Shown: positions 50,641 to 63,353 of the stretch, in pieces
Layout: the number at the start of each line of letters is the position of its first letter
Numbering within the stretch: position 1 is the first letter of the stretch
Source: Megamerina dolium
Lineage: Eukaryota > Arthropoda > Insecta > Diptera > Megamerinidae
Length of the DNA: 64,000 bases
Direction: 5' to 3'
Assembly: GCA_963854835.1 (NCBI GenBank)
Contig: OY978528.1
Span: 32,099,335 to 32,163,334, forward strand
Program-made: the position numbers and the translations under genes
The notes under the pieces: generated by a model
The model's input: the letters and a program-made list of their open reading frames with translations, nothing else
What the model was told of the DNA's origin: nothing
Databases searched by the model: none

Positions 50641-53099
50641 TACCCTGTATGTATGCTAGGAAAGAGATTGAAGAAAGTAATATATGGTAGTAGTAGTATG
50701 TACACTATATTCGAGTAATTAAATAATCATGTAAAATATGCACAATTGTAAATGTATTTGCAATAAAAAAAAATAAAAATTAAACATCAGTATATTATGA
50801 GTTGATATAATTGGACAGTATTATTAAAGAGCGTTCTTATATTGGCTGATTCCGAAAGTCAAAAATATTTTATTACTATATGCAATATGATGTAGTTTAC
50901 TTTTAACTTAATCTATTAAAGTTTATCTTATATCCTACATACAGTTAGTAATAACGGGTTCGTTAGTCATAGAAATGATAAGAATATCTATACATAGATA
51001 TGCTTATGCTTAGGTTACTACGTAACCTTAAAATTTTTGAATCATTATTAGTCATAACCAATTATTTGCAAAAAATCATGAAACCGAAAATTTTTCTATG
51101 CAAAATTTAAATTTTAAGAATTTTGAAATTTATATTTTCAAAATTATAATAACACAAACCAGATTAAGTTTGCAAATGCAACGTTTTAATTTGATATTCC
51201 AAAACAAATGACCCCAATTTATGGCTATTACTGACACCTTTTTCTATTGTCTTAATATTTCTAGTTCAAAACGATACTTTCTACAATATTTAATATCAAA
51301 CTAAAGGTTCTTGTATTAATATGGCTTCCAATTGTGACGAGTGTGTAAACCAAAGAAATGAATATTATATTTCTAATGTTCCATTTATGATATTCACACA
51401 AAAACGTGTTAATTCTATAAGAAGAAATTATTGTTGTTTTTAATTTCACTTTATTATCATATAATCAAAGAGGTATTTTTAAAATTTAGTAAAATTGTTT
51501 CATCTTTTACTAAAATTGGATTAAATATTACATTAAATTGTCTATTTCTATTAAATATTTACATATGACATACAATATGTCCCAATTTATATACGAATGT
51601 ATATACATAAGTTGAATGTAGGGTATCTACAAAATAATGCTTTTAAAAAATTGCTTTAACAAAATGCAAAAATGTACAAACAAATCGATAAATACGAAAA
51701 TATGTTAAAATGAAATATATGTATACGGATATTTAGTATGTATGCAAGAATATCATCAGTACAAATGTAATATGTAATCGGTCAACATTAAAAAATTATG
51801 TTGTTACAATATGGCAAGGAAGTAAAAATAAAATGAAACATACGCCAAACAAAAAAGACACAATGCCATAATATGGCTCTCTGGAATACACAAACAGATG
51901 TACGTAAATGAATTTAAATGAATGTACATATGAAAGAAACGAATCAATAAATACGACCGCATATTGAAGGAGAATATCCCATGCATGCCCATGTTTTCGT
52001 CAATGGATTCTCCCATTACCTAGTAATGATATTAGTTGTATATTTCCAGTAATATAACCTGTTATTTCTGGGTATATTTTTTGTTCATGTACCACTAATG
52101 CCCTTTTGCGATTCCAGTCTAAATGTTGCACTGAAAATACCCAGAAATTATCTATAATGAGTCACTGGGGTTTTGGAATTTATTTAAAAAATAGTTAACA
52201 TGAAAAATTTCATAAGAATACTAAAAGCAAAAAATTCTAATTATTCTACGAGTATATAAACTATGTTATCTGCTTTTACAAATAAAAAAAAATACTTGAC
52301 ATTGAATGAAACTAAGTGACCAATGCGAAAACAGGTTTAAATATTACGCATGTTGCAGAAATCAAGTCCTTCTCAGTGTAGTCAAAGTTTTCACTTTTAT
52401 GACATTTTGAACAAATTATAATGTTTCTTTTAACTTGAGAATTGGATGGTCTTTTTCATGTGACATAACTAATTAATTTGATTCGAAAATTCAACTAAAT
52501 ATTCATTACTATGAGTATTGGGTCAAATCAAATGGGTATAGTTTTCAATTGTTAACAATATTTCAAACTCTTATTCCGCGGATTGGTTTCTGAAAATGCC
52601 GGGGCCATAACAGAATCCAAAAAATTGGCATTCCTATTATGGACACAAGTATATAACATATATTTCGAACTTTAAAAATAAATCTAACAAAATTTTGATT
52701 CATCATTTACTTCATACATTTGTTATTAAACAAACAATAGAATATATTACACTAATGTTAGTTTTTTGTACAAATATTTGTTGTACAACTAAGTAACTAC
52801 ATTACTTGTATATGCATAAGTATGTGCACAGTCAAATATCCATTAAAGGTTGAACATGTTTCGTAAAGAATTTATATTGTATGTATATGTGTGCACATGT
52901 ACATCGTGATGCCGAGTAAATATGAAGATTACAAGTACCTACACAAGTACAAAATTTAATAAATAAATGACACGAGCAACAACAAAAATATTCATTTTTT
53001 ATGATCAACCAACAAGAACAACAACACAACGTTATAAAAAAAATAGGTGCAAGCTTCAACAATTTAACAATCTCACTTTTGATGTGATAACGTTTAACG

Positions 53100-53102
<3 letters not shown>

Positions 53103-53160
<58 letters not shown>
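53103..53160. repeat. (TA)n array
   Basis: A TA tract of about 58 bases. Confidence 0.95.
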
Positions 53161-53163
<3 letters not shown>

Positions 53164-55715
53164 ATATATAAAATACACCCATTCCAAGATATATTATACC
53201 TTCTTTGTTATCATGCATAAAACAGATGGATATGTAGTATATATATAAAAATATTTTATAGCATTATCCACATAGTGTTTAGTCGTAATCTTCATTAGTT
53301 AATGAATCTCCTTTCAACAAAATGCATATTAAATCCATAAAAATATTAAAAATCACTATTTAACAGAATTAAAGAATATACACTATCTCTCTCTCTCTCT
53401 CTCCCTCTATATATATATATATGCAAGTACATATTCTGTAGAGAATGAAATAAATAGATATGTACATGCATTAAATAATTACCATATTCATATTCTATAT
53501 ACACATCATTTTAATGCTAGTTTCCAACATAACCATTGATTACTAATGCAGGTATGAGTACATTAATGCAATTACCACGATGATAATTACCATTATGCAT
53601 ATGCATACGTACATATACGTATAAATGTAAATATCACAAGGAATACAACCTCGCTACTGTCTAATTGATCATTATTGTTGCGATCAATTATTTCGCTCGT
53701 CAACTATTATATCATATGCCATAGCTGTTATATCATTTAAAGTGTAAATAATCAAGAAAATTCGAGATAGGTATTGTAGGTTTACCTACATCATATATTT
53801 GTAAATATATTATATACATACATGCATCTACATTAATATGCAAATTTATGTTAGGTACTTGTGAATATAAAAAATGTAAAAAAAACATTTTATTGTATGT
53901 AAGTTGCAATCTTACATGCATCAGTTATTATACCAAGTTTAAAGCAAAAACTAACTGAATACTTAAACTTCCATAATATTAGTTTCAGAAGCCTTGTATG
54001 AAACATTAAAAATAGCATTAATTGTAGACCCTACATATATGGTTATTAAACTGAAACACAGCATATAAAGTCATATTTACGAATTAATAACCGAGTGAAA
54101 ACCCACATACCTCCAATATAGAAAGCTCTCAAGCTTAAAAAAACACATTGGATTCTTTTTACCAATGTAAACATGTCTACCTCTTACACATATATTTTAT
54201 ATTTATAGTTAAAACCAACAAATCAAAACCCAGCAAGAACTCTCTCTGTCATAATGTAGGGCATATAAGCAACGGAATTACCGAAAGTAATGCCTTTTAA
54301 AATTTTCATAATGAATGTGTATATTTCAATGTAATTTTGTGTTAAATAAATTTATCATTTGAAAAAATCATGTTTGTTTACCTTGGAATCAGAATTTGAA
54401 CCCCTCGATTATAAAATATTAACTGGTAACAGATTTATGCTTACATGTACATATACGAGAGAGTAACTCTGCTATCAACATTATTTATAATGTTGTACAA
54501 CATTTGTATATTCATTGTATATTCATTAGGATGCGTTACATTTTATATAATCATATGAAAGTATTTTTCATTGTATATTTTTATACATAACTATTAAATA
54601 CTAAAACTATTAATGAGTATTAAAATATGTGAAAAATATTTAAATTAAATGATATTAAGTTGTTAAACTACTAACTACTTGATTATGGAAACCAATTTGA
54701 TCATTAACATTTAATAGTAAAATGCACTAAATTGAAATAGTGATTGAATAAATTGAATAGTTCTGAGAAGCCTTGCAATGATTCTTGTTTACGATGATCA
54801 AATAAATTATTAAATAAAACATACTCAATTATAACTCAGCTACAATTAATTTATTGCTTTCGTATTCTAACAAACGCAAATATGAAGAGTATGTACGATA
54901 TTTAATTATAGTAATGTAACTAATATAAAATAAATACATTGTAACTTGTTTAAGTACAGGTACTTTTTCTTACTTTTCCCACTTATACTCGTATATAGAT
55001 TGCAAGAGCTTCATTTTTTCCATATAAACATTACTCATAGATAACTACTAATACAATACAATTCACCCTCCTAGTTGTAATAAGCGGTTTGTGTATTTTT
55101 TTTTTTTTCTATTATGTCACATGAGAACACATGGCATTTATTGTATTATATCATTCCTAGGACGTTTAGAGATGTTATTATCTCTGTTATATAAACACAT
55201 ATGTAGATATAATTATAAGTGAATCTAACTATTATAGACAGAAGTAAGAGTCATTGTAATAAATATTATTATTTTGCTTATAATGTAGTTATTATATTTA
55301 CATACTATGTATATTCGAGAACATGTATAAAAATAAGTATAAACTGTGTAAAAATAAACATATGTGCACTCAAATGGATGGGAGGCAAACAATATTGTGC
55401 ACTATGGAGTATGTTAAAAGTCTCCGGAAACGATCATTAGATTGCGGGTGTGCCAATATAATTTTCGAACAAAATTTCAGGCGCGTTTAAAAAAAGCTCA
55501 CTATTATTATCATTAGGAACACTATTCGAAACCACAGCCATATTGAGAGATAGTGACATCCTCTGGCATTGGAACTAAGATAAAATAAAAGAACTACTTG
55601 TATTAATATCGAAAGAAGAAGTCCAATTATGTCTAAAAAATGTTTATACTATTTTTTCATAAATGTATTCAAAGGCAACAGAATTCGCCTCAACATCCTT
55701 TACCAAGAAGGTGTC

Positions 55716-56030
55716 TGTCCTGTCACAAAGCACATAGTTGATTAAAAAAAACCCTTCAGTTATTGCCTCATGCCGCGTATTCGCTGTTTTATCACTTAAT
55801 AATTAGGAAGAGATCCCTGATCGTTTAACAATACCTGAAGAGGCCATTGGAGATAAAAGGCAAGCATCTAAGTTACCCACCCTCCAGAATGGAATAAATA
55901 CTTCGACAACTGGTTTCGTCAATGGCAGGAGTGTATTAAAAGATGAACATTTGGAAAAACAGTAAAGCAGCTTTTTTTTATAAAGTATATGTTGCTTTTA
56001 TGTAATTCCGGGAACTTTTAGGACTAGGTC
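55716..56030 (+). pseudogene. Mariner (irritans-like) transposase C-terminal relic with terminal repeat
   Basis: Blocks in order but in three frames: SCHKAHS (just after the second catalytic Asp), LPHAAYS (family: LPHAAYSPDL), DRLTIPEEAIGDKRQA, EWNKYFDNWFRQWQECIK and, after one more shift, DEHLEKQ with a TAA at 55963-55965. This follows the usual mariner ending (CFDNW..RW.KCI...G.YFEKQ). CCGGGAACTTTTAGGACTAG at 56008-56027 then resembles an irritans-type terminal repeat. The 5' half of the element was not found upstream. The insertion sits about 290 bases beyond the donor site of the candidate minus-strand exon, inside its predicted intron. Confidence 0.65.
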
Positions 56031-56318
56031 TAAAAGCTGATATATTCTGAAATAGAGTATCATAAATTCGTTTAAAAATTCCACCATTTTATTACTAATC
56101 AAGTATGTATAATAAATTACTTGAAACAAATACTCCACAATGTTCAAATGTCACTCAAATATGGTTACATTTCTCAAATAAATCGATTTTTGATGCAATT
56201 TTATTTTTGCTAATATTATAAATAGAAATGTAATGAATATGAAATAAGTTTTGTATTTCTGAATTAACTACATATGTGTTTGTATGTATGTATGTATGTA
56301 CGATATTGTACAACTTAC

Positions 56319-56421
56319 CATTTATGCCACTAATGAGCGGATAATTGCCATCTCTGCCGCCAATCAGATTTTTTAAACCAGTTTCGATCAGTGTTGGGGA
56401 CGATCGCTCCCTGTCACTCAT
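56319..56421 (-). CDS. Candidate first coding exon of an unrecognised host gene
   Basis: ATG is at 56421-56419 on the minus strand. Thirty-four codons follow (MSDRERSSPTLIETGLKNLI, then GGRDGNYPLISGIN), and the exon ends one base into the next codon, a Gly codon GG|. The downstream bases read GTAAGT, a perfect 5' splice-site consensus, at 56318-56313. The exon is markedly richer in GC than anything around it, its composition is polar and soluble-looking, and the start context AAAAATGAG is acceptable for a fly. There is no signal peptide or membrane segment. I do not recognise the protein. The next exon (phase 1) should lie to the left, but none was identified, so the intron would be long. The region to the right is A-rich on this strand, as in many fly 5' UTRs. 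Confidence 0.5.
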
Positions 56422-56429
56422 TTTTTCAT
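56418..56429 (-). promoter_or_regulatory. Minimal upstream ORF overlapping the candidate start codon
   Basis: ATG AAA AAA TGA on the minus strand (56429 down to 56418). Its stop codon overlaps the exon's own ATG in the arrangement ATGA. Such a three-codon frame could dampen or couple translation initiation at the main start. This is inference and depends on the exon being real and the transcript including this sequence. Confidence 0.35.
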
Positions 56430-58334
56430 AAAAATATTACAAACACACAAGAATTGCCAATAAAAATAGTCAATCAATAGTAACTTCTTTCTGTTGCTTT
56501 TTCTTGGATTTTCTCTAATTTTTTTTTTTTTTGTAATATATTTCTTTTACGATCACAATAATAGGAATAGGATTTAATTAATATTGCGTATGAGTTGTAT
56601 TTTTTTTTATTTTTCTTATTGCACTTTAGACGTATTATCTATCAATAATTTTACTATAATTTTTTTCTTGAATTAGCAATTTACAAATATTTTTTTTTTG
56701 TGTAATATTTTTTATTGAAAATATTTACTATTTTTCTTTTCTAAGCGGGTTTGTGTGTATGTGTGTTGATTGCTGATTTTTGTATTAATTTTTCTTTTTT
56801 TCGTAATTATTTTTTATATATGGATGTGTATGTGTATTTTGCTATAAATAAAGGCACCACGAATTCATACAACACTAACAACAAATATATTTCTATATTC
56901 TTATGAATGCTTTTATTTTACTTTTTTTTTATATTTTTTTTATTTTTTATTATTTTTTATACATTTCTCTATTTTGCTGCTTTGCTTCTTATTAGAATTA
57001 TTTATTTTATTTTATTTTTTTTTATTCTTATTTATTTGACTCCTTCTTACTGTTGTTTTTAGCACAAATTTTTGTAAAAAAAATTTTTACATTCACATAT
57101 ATTCGTACGAATGAGCAGCAGAGCGTTCGTATTTTTGTAATATAGCGTGAAAATTTATTTTAGCCAACTGCAATGTGGTAGAATATCTATTTTTTATGTT
57201 GATTTCAATTGGGCAAATAAATAAAATGAGACAATAATAACAACAATTTAGTATGAAATAAGCATTCAATTGCAATTTTATTGTAATTGTATTTAGAAAA
57301 ACCAAAAATAAATACGAGTACATATAGTATATATTTGTATATAAATGTATATATACAAATAAAAAGAAAATAATTTAAATGTCAAACCACTGCAAATTAA
57401 AATTTTATCGTTTTTATAATTGTTCGCTTTTTAGTCGTTTGCATTTTTTTTTTTTTTTTGTTCTTTTTTTTTTTGTATTTTTTGTAAAAACCAAGAGAGT
57501 GGAGGAGGACAAATAAAAAATTCAATTTTAATTATATTTATATATTTATAGACGTGTATCTATGTACAACAGCAATCAAATAGTAAAAGTGTAACTTAAA
57601 AAAAAAAGGAAAAACAAACACTGCTATCTTCCTCATGCATTAAATGCCGAATGTAAATTCGTTTAAATTGAATTGTTATTGTATTGTGCAGCTATTTAGT
57701 GTTTCACTACAGTTGTCACTATTTGATTTATTATACTTTTTTGTTTTGTTTGTTATTGTTGTTGTTTTATATCAATGCAACTTGCTATTATTACATTTAA
57801 ATTAAATGATTTAGCCTTTAAGTTAATTAATTTGCGTTCAATTCTATTGTTGCTTTCTGCAGCTGCTGCTGCTACTGCTGCTGCTAATGTTGATTTTGTT
57901 GATTTGATTTTTTGTGTACCTACTTTATGTAGATATTCTTTGCTGTCGAAGAAATATATTCAATTAAAATGAATTTTTTGATTTTGCATGAGAATGCAAC
58001 ACTAAAACGGTTATTATTAAAAAAATATAACAGCTACATTTAATTCGTCAATTGCTTTGTTCTTTTATTTCGTAGTTAAATTTCTTTTGTACATATATTA
58101 AATTTCTTAAATCTTCCGTTGAAATTTTTCTTTTATTTTTCACATTTTCACTTTTAAAGCATTTTCTGTTATACTTTTCAATTATCATACATTATTTTAT
58201 TTCATTCTTTCGTTCGAAGAGCACGTGATAAAAAACCCCCTCTTCTTTATTGTATTGGTAGTAGTAGTTGTTGTTGTTTTTCTAATACCTTGTAGTGTTG
58301 TTGCGTTTTGTTGTTGTTGCCGCTGCTACTGCTC

Positions 58335-58358
58335 CTGCTGCTGCTGCTGCTGCTGCTG
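58335..58358. repeat. (CTG)n microsatellite
   Basis: Eight CTG units; on the minus strand this is CAG, embedded in CAA-rich sequence. Confidence 0.9.
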
Positions 58359-58847
58359 TTGTTAGTTATGTTGATATACACACACACAGAGAATTTATAT
58401 GTTAACTAAATTATAGATTAAATTATTAATCACATAGTAGAGGTGACGCAAAAAAAATAGATGCAAAATTGAACACAATTATATACGAGTAATGTAAGAA
58501 GTAGAAAAAAACGACAAAAATTGTATATAGTTTTTTCTTTTTATTTCTCTATTTTATTTTTTTTTTTGTACTGTGCCTATGACTTTTTTTCGATAATAAA
58601 CACATAAATTTCGATTATTTTTTATCACTTGTTGTTGTTGTTTTTTAATATTTTTTATTTCATTTTATTTTTTTATAATATTAATAATTTCACATGCACT
58701 CACACACATAGAGAAACAGCTGAACACTTAAAACGAACTAAATGTGAATATTCTATGTGCGATATACGGTCTATTCTATTCGTATGTTCTCGTTCAATAC
58801 GTAGTGCTAGTCGAATTTATGTAGGAGACACACGAAAATCACTAATA

Positions 58848-58874
58848 GCAGCAGTAGCAGCAGCAGCAGCAGCA
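58848..58874. repeat. (AGC)n microsatellite
   Basis: About nine AGC units with one AGT interruption, in the orientation opposite to the CTG block 500 bases upstream. Confidence 0.9.
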
Positions 58875-60141
58875 ATCAACATCACCACCATCACAGCGAC
58901 AACGACGTCGATGATGGAAAAAAAAAACAACAGAAAAACGAAAACGAATACACCAACGACGACAACATAGCGTATGTGTAATACTTATATATATATATAT
59001 ATGTAGCTAAGTATAAGGAGAAGCAAGGAAGAGCGTATTCGAACACGAGCACGAAATAACTTTAAAAGGAAAGGCAGGAAGTGACAGAATATAGAATACA
59101 CACACACATACACATAGAGAGATAGGAAAAAAATCGATGAAATACTTTTAAAGTTCAGCAAAATGTCAGTAGAAGAAGAATAAGAAGATGAGCGCAAAAA
59201 CACTTGACGCAACAACAACAACCAATGTGCACAAAATCAAATTTTCGCTATAAACAATTGGAAATTATTTTTAACAATTTCTTTTTTTTTTTTCAATTTT
59301 ATTTCGATTTTCAATTTTTTTTATTATTATATTATTTTTATTATTAAATAATATACATTTGATTCTTGCTGATTCGCTCTCTTTATCACAAAAATTTGAA
59401 TTACCGAATATTCTAGCGAATATCCTTCTACGAGTACTTTCGCCTCGGCTTATACTGGAGCATGTGTACGATACGAGTGTGGGTGTCAAAACAAAGCAAA
59501 ATCGAAAAAAGTAAGTATGTAGCAAAGTAATAATAATAATAATAACAATAACATTCGCTGCTGTTGTTGTTGTTGTTTTTGTTTATATGCTTTTAAATTT
59601 GTTTTATTTTATGCTGTTTTTTATTTTTCTTCTCAGTTTTTTGTTGGTGTGGTGTTTCCGTCTTTGAAATGCGAGAGAAGGATTTCGAATTCGAATCAGA
59701 ATTTATATACAAGCACAAACCCACACATATACACGCACACAAATGTGCTTTTTTGTTATGAGTGAAAACAAAAATGGTATCATTGTATAGTAGTTGTTCG
59801 TTTAATGAACGAACAAACCAACGAAATAACGAACATATGCTGCTATACCTATGTTATTCTACTGCTCAGCTGTATGGATGTGTACTACACTCTGTAACAA
59901 CATGCAAAATTACAAAAGAAACAAAAAAAAGCAAAGCTCATCAACATCATGTGAGCTAGTGTAGACTTTGTGTTTGTTTGCTTTTATTTTGATTTGATTT
60001 GATTCGAGTTTATTGTTTTGTTATTATTTCGTGCTCTACTTATACATATGTAACTACATGTGTACAGGACGATACAACAACAATGTTATAATATTACAAT
60101 TCAACATTAATGACAACATTATCAGCGTCATTGTGGCATAA

Positions 60142-60173
<32 letters not shown>
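60142..60173. repeat. (ATC)n microsatellite
   Basis: Ten CAT/ATC units. Confidence 0.95.
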
Positions 60174-60986
60174 GACAAGCACAATGCTGATTTAATTCAT
60201 TATTTCATTTAAATTGATTAACTGACCAAAAAATATTCCATGTAATAAGCAATGTACTAATTATTGATGACAATTTTTTTATTATTGTAGTATTACTATT
60301 GTGTTCATTTTTTCTAAATATTATATTGACATATATACACGTAAACACGCAACGCACGCAATTTTCTACATCTAGCTATGTCTCTTTTTCTACTTCTCAA
60401 TTTTTATTGAACTTTGGCCTGTAGTCGTTGTATTTCTTTATTATTGTTATTTGTTGTTGTTTTTGTTCCTCGAAATACTATATGCAAACGCATAAAAGAC
60501 ATAGAAACGACGACATGTACGAATGAATAAAGTTAATTGCTTTTGATTGTTTGTCATCATACAGACAGTGGTATCATATATATACGTACACATACACACG
60601 TATATACACCAGTACGTATTGAATTTTAAATTTAAGTACATATCATAAAAGCGTCATATGATATTGTATTCTTTTTGTTGGTTGATGCAAACAAGTGATT
60701 AATTAAAAACACAAAAAAAAACTGAATAAAAATTCACAAAACAAAAAATGCACCGAAATTTGCAAACATTACTGGCATACAAACAACCGGTACGTTGATT
60801 AGTCTGCGTATGTTAGTAACAATATTTACATACGCAGTGAATTCATAAAATTCTAAAATTTTTATATATTTTTCGTTCACAACGTTCGTTTGTTCGCTCG
60901 TTTGCAGCCACTATGTACACTTATCCGTACCGTAGATCACATCAACTAAAGAGTGAAATATGCTTTTTGCTGTTTGTTGCCTCTTG

Positions 60987-61034
60987 GCCAGCCAGCCAGC
61001 CAACCAGCCAGCCAACCAACCAACCAACCAGCCA
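60987..61034. repeat. GCCA/ACCA tetranucleotide repeat
   Basis: Twelve tetranucleotide units mixing GCCA and ACCA. Confidence 0.9.
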
Positions 61035-61374
61035 TAGCTCAAATTCAGTCACATTCACAGTCACAGCCAAGCTGTTCGACAGTCAATCAGGCAGCAAGAA
61101 GCACAAAAATACACCATCATACATACAAATACTATACAAATACTATACAAATAATACTGTACGCTGTTATCGTCACTCTGTTTTTGCCCGCTATTAGCAC
61201 AAACGTCAGAATAGAACTCGTGCTCACCGCTTGTCGTATTGTGCTGTGTGTGTGTGTTTTGTATTCTGATTAATAAGAAGCCTGCCAACGTAAACTTTTT
61301 TAAATATAAAATACATACACACACACAGTCATACATACATGTACATACATGTGCCGCCAAATATGCTTGTACAA

Positions 61375-61411
61375 GCAGGCAGGCAAGCAGGCAGGCAGTT
61401 AGGCAAACAGA
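61375..61411. repeat. (GCAG)n imperfect repeat
   Basis: Imperfect GCAG units. A GCCA/ACCA array of different motif lies about 340 bases earlier. Confidence 0.85.
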
Positions 61412-63305
61412 CAACAATATCAGTACTGAGCACAAAAGCTATACTACAGAGGTAGTGGCAACAACAGCTCGTCGCTATTTATTAAAATGTTTTAATGTCG
61501 AAATCCAAAAAAGACAAACATACACACATTGAATTTTTACTTTTTTTTTAATTATGTTTTTTCAAAATTTATTTCAATTATATTTCATAAATATGTTGGT
61601 ACAAATGTAATGGTTTTTTTTTTTGAATTTTCAAACTAGTCGCTATTGAGACAAACAATTTAAAAACCGCACAACCGCATTTGACTAAGCCAGCACAAGC
61701 AAAGCACATGTACGTAGTAGCGTGATACGTGTACAATGTACTATGTACAAACTGAAGGGTATCGCATGCTTCGGGTAATATTTTCGAATAAAAACAGTCG
61801 AAATGTGTGAAAATATATGCACACACAAACGAAAGAAATAACAAATTGAAAAAAAAAATAAAAATAAACATAAAAAAGGCTCAGAGAGAGACACACACAC
61901 ACATACACACACACGTACACGTAATAATAAAAGACCAGGCAACAACAATATTAAATAATCATGGCAAATACTCAGAAAAAAAAAAACAAATCACCATTCA
62001 CATACATATGCATAATATATTGTATAAGGGGTCGTTCAATGTGAATTCAAAAACTATCTAAAAAGTGTAAAACTCAATTAGATTTCAAATTTATCACCGA
62101 AAAATATTCCTAATGCGAAAAAAAAAAACAATATTTAAAATAAACTTGAATTACCGAATGCCAACGCACGTCATTGTTTGCGTTATTGATTATCTGCCAC
62201 TACGCAATAAGTTGGAATGCTTTTCATATGCTTTAGTCTTACATATCAATCAGGCGAGTCTTTATTGCTAGATTCGAGATTTAATAAATGCTCAAATAAT
62301 TCACCAGACTATTATAAAGGGCATCTAACCTCTACCCCTTAGAGTTTCAGCATTCTCTAACATTATCGGTGAAGTTCAGCTGGTTGCTAAATTATAGCAC
62401 AGAGTCCCCGATCACAGCATCTAAATGGTCTTTGATTTACGTAGGCGCTTTAGTTTTCAAAAACATATATTTAATGACACATCGACTTAATTAAACCATT
62501 GTCCAACAAAAACTAAAACCTCAGAATGAATGAAATTGATGTATACCTTTTAAAATGTGCGCGTATTTGCTCATTTAGGTATAGTATCCTTTATCGTAAA
62601 TCTGAGTAAGATTAAAGTCCACCGAAATACTCTGGATTGTAAGAAGTCAATCAAGTGAACCAAAAATCGAAGAGTACAATTGCAAATTTGTACAAAATGA
62701 AGCATGATAGAGAAATTTCGTAAACGGACTTCTCTTTTACAGCAAACAAAATATATAGAAATGACCACAAATACATCCAGAAATAAAAACTAAATTCTAG
62801 AATGAGACCAGAAGAGCCGAAACCAATTAAAATTAATTTAAACAATCGAACATAAAGTGAATATTTGATTCAAGAAGTGAAAATATATTATTATTGTATT
62901 ACCCTTTACAGAGGCGCTTCTGTATGAGTATGTGTGTGTATGTGTGTCGACACGAGTATCAGAGTATCTAAGCTGTCGCAGTCACACTCTTTTATTGTCG
63001 CTGTTTGCATTGTTGTTGTTGTTGTCCCTCTGACAAATGACATTATGTCGTTCTAAATATTTGTCGGTGGTAGTGTGTGAGAATGTATCTAAACGTATCT
63101 ATACGCTTTTTTTTATATTTTGTTTATCAGTGTGTTTGTATTGAGACTCTCACACACATTTATACTCGTACATTGGATATACGGTTGTCGCCGTCATTCA
63201 TGCTCATACTCAATATTAAAGCTCATTCGTTTTTTGTTTGTATTCATTTGTTCATTTCTACAATTCTATTCTAAATTTTAATTTTTTTCTTTCTAGATTC
63301 TAATC

Positions 63306-63353
63306 GTTGTCGTTGCCGTCGTTGTCGTCGTCGTCGTCGTCGTCGCCGTTGTC
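63306..63353. repeat. (GTC/GTT/GCC)n trinucleotide array
   Basis: About sixteen trinucleotide units, mostly GTC. Confidence 0.9.

Larger units (their letters stand above)
48441..55715. other. Long AT-rich spacer, no supported gene
   Basis: It holds two long TA arrays (50574-50632 and 53103-53160), TC then TA tracts near 53387-53423, and many T-runs. A stretch at 49622-49700 starting AGGGATGGACGATATTATCG vaguely recalls transposon ends, but no partner was found. No exon with convincing splice sites was recognised. Confidence 0.5.

Noticed and set aside
58320..58380. Minus-strand Ser/Asn-rich frame ending at a possible donor (AAG|GTATTA)
   Set aside because: No ATG, repeat-driven composition and a weak donor. 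It could be UTR but is not supportable as coding.
58629..58970. 113-codon frame with Ala/Thr runs
   Set aside because: The runs come from AGC and ACA microsatellites. The N-terminal part is T-rich and hydrophobic, with no domain.
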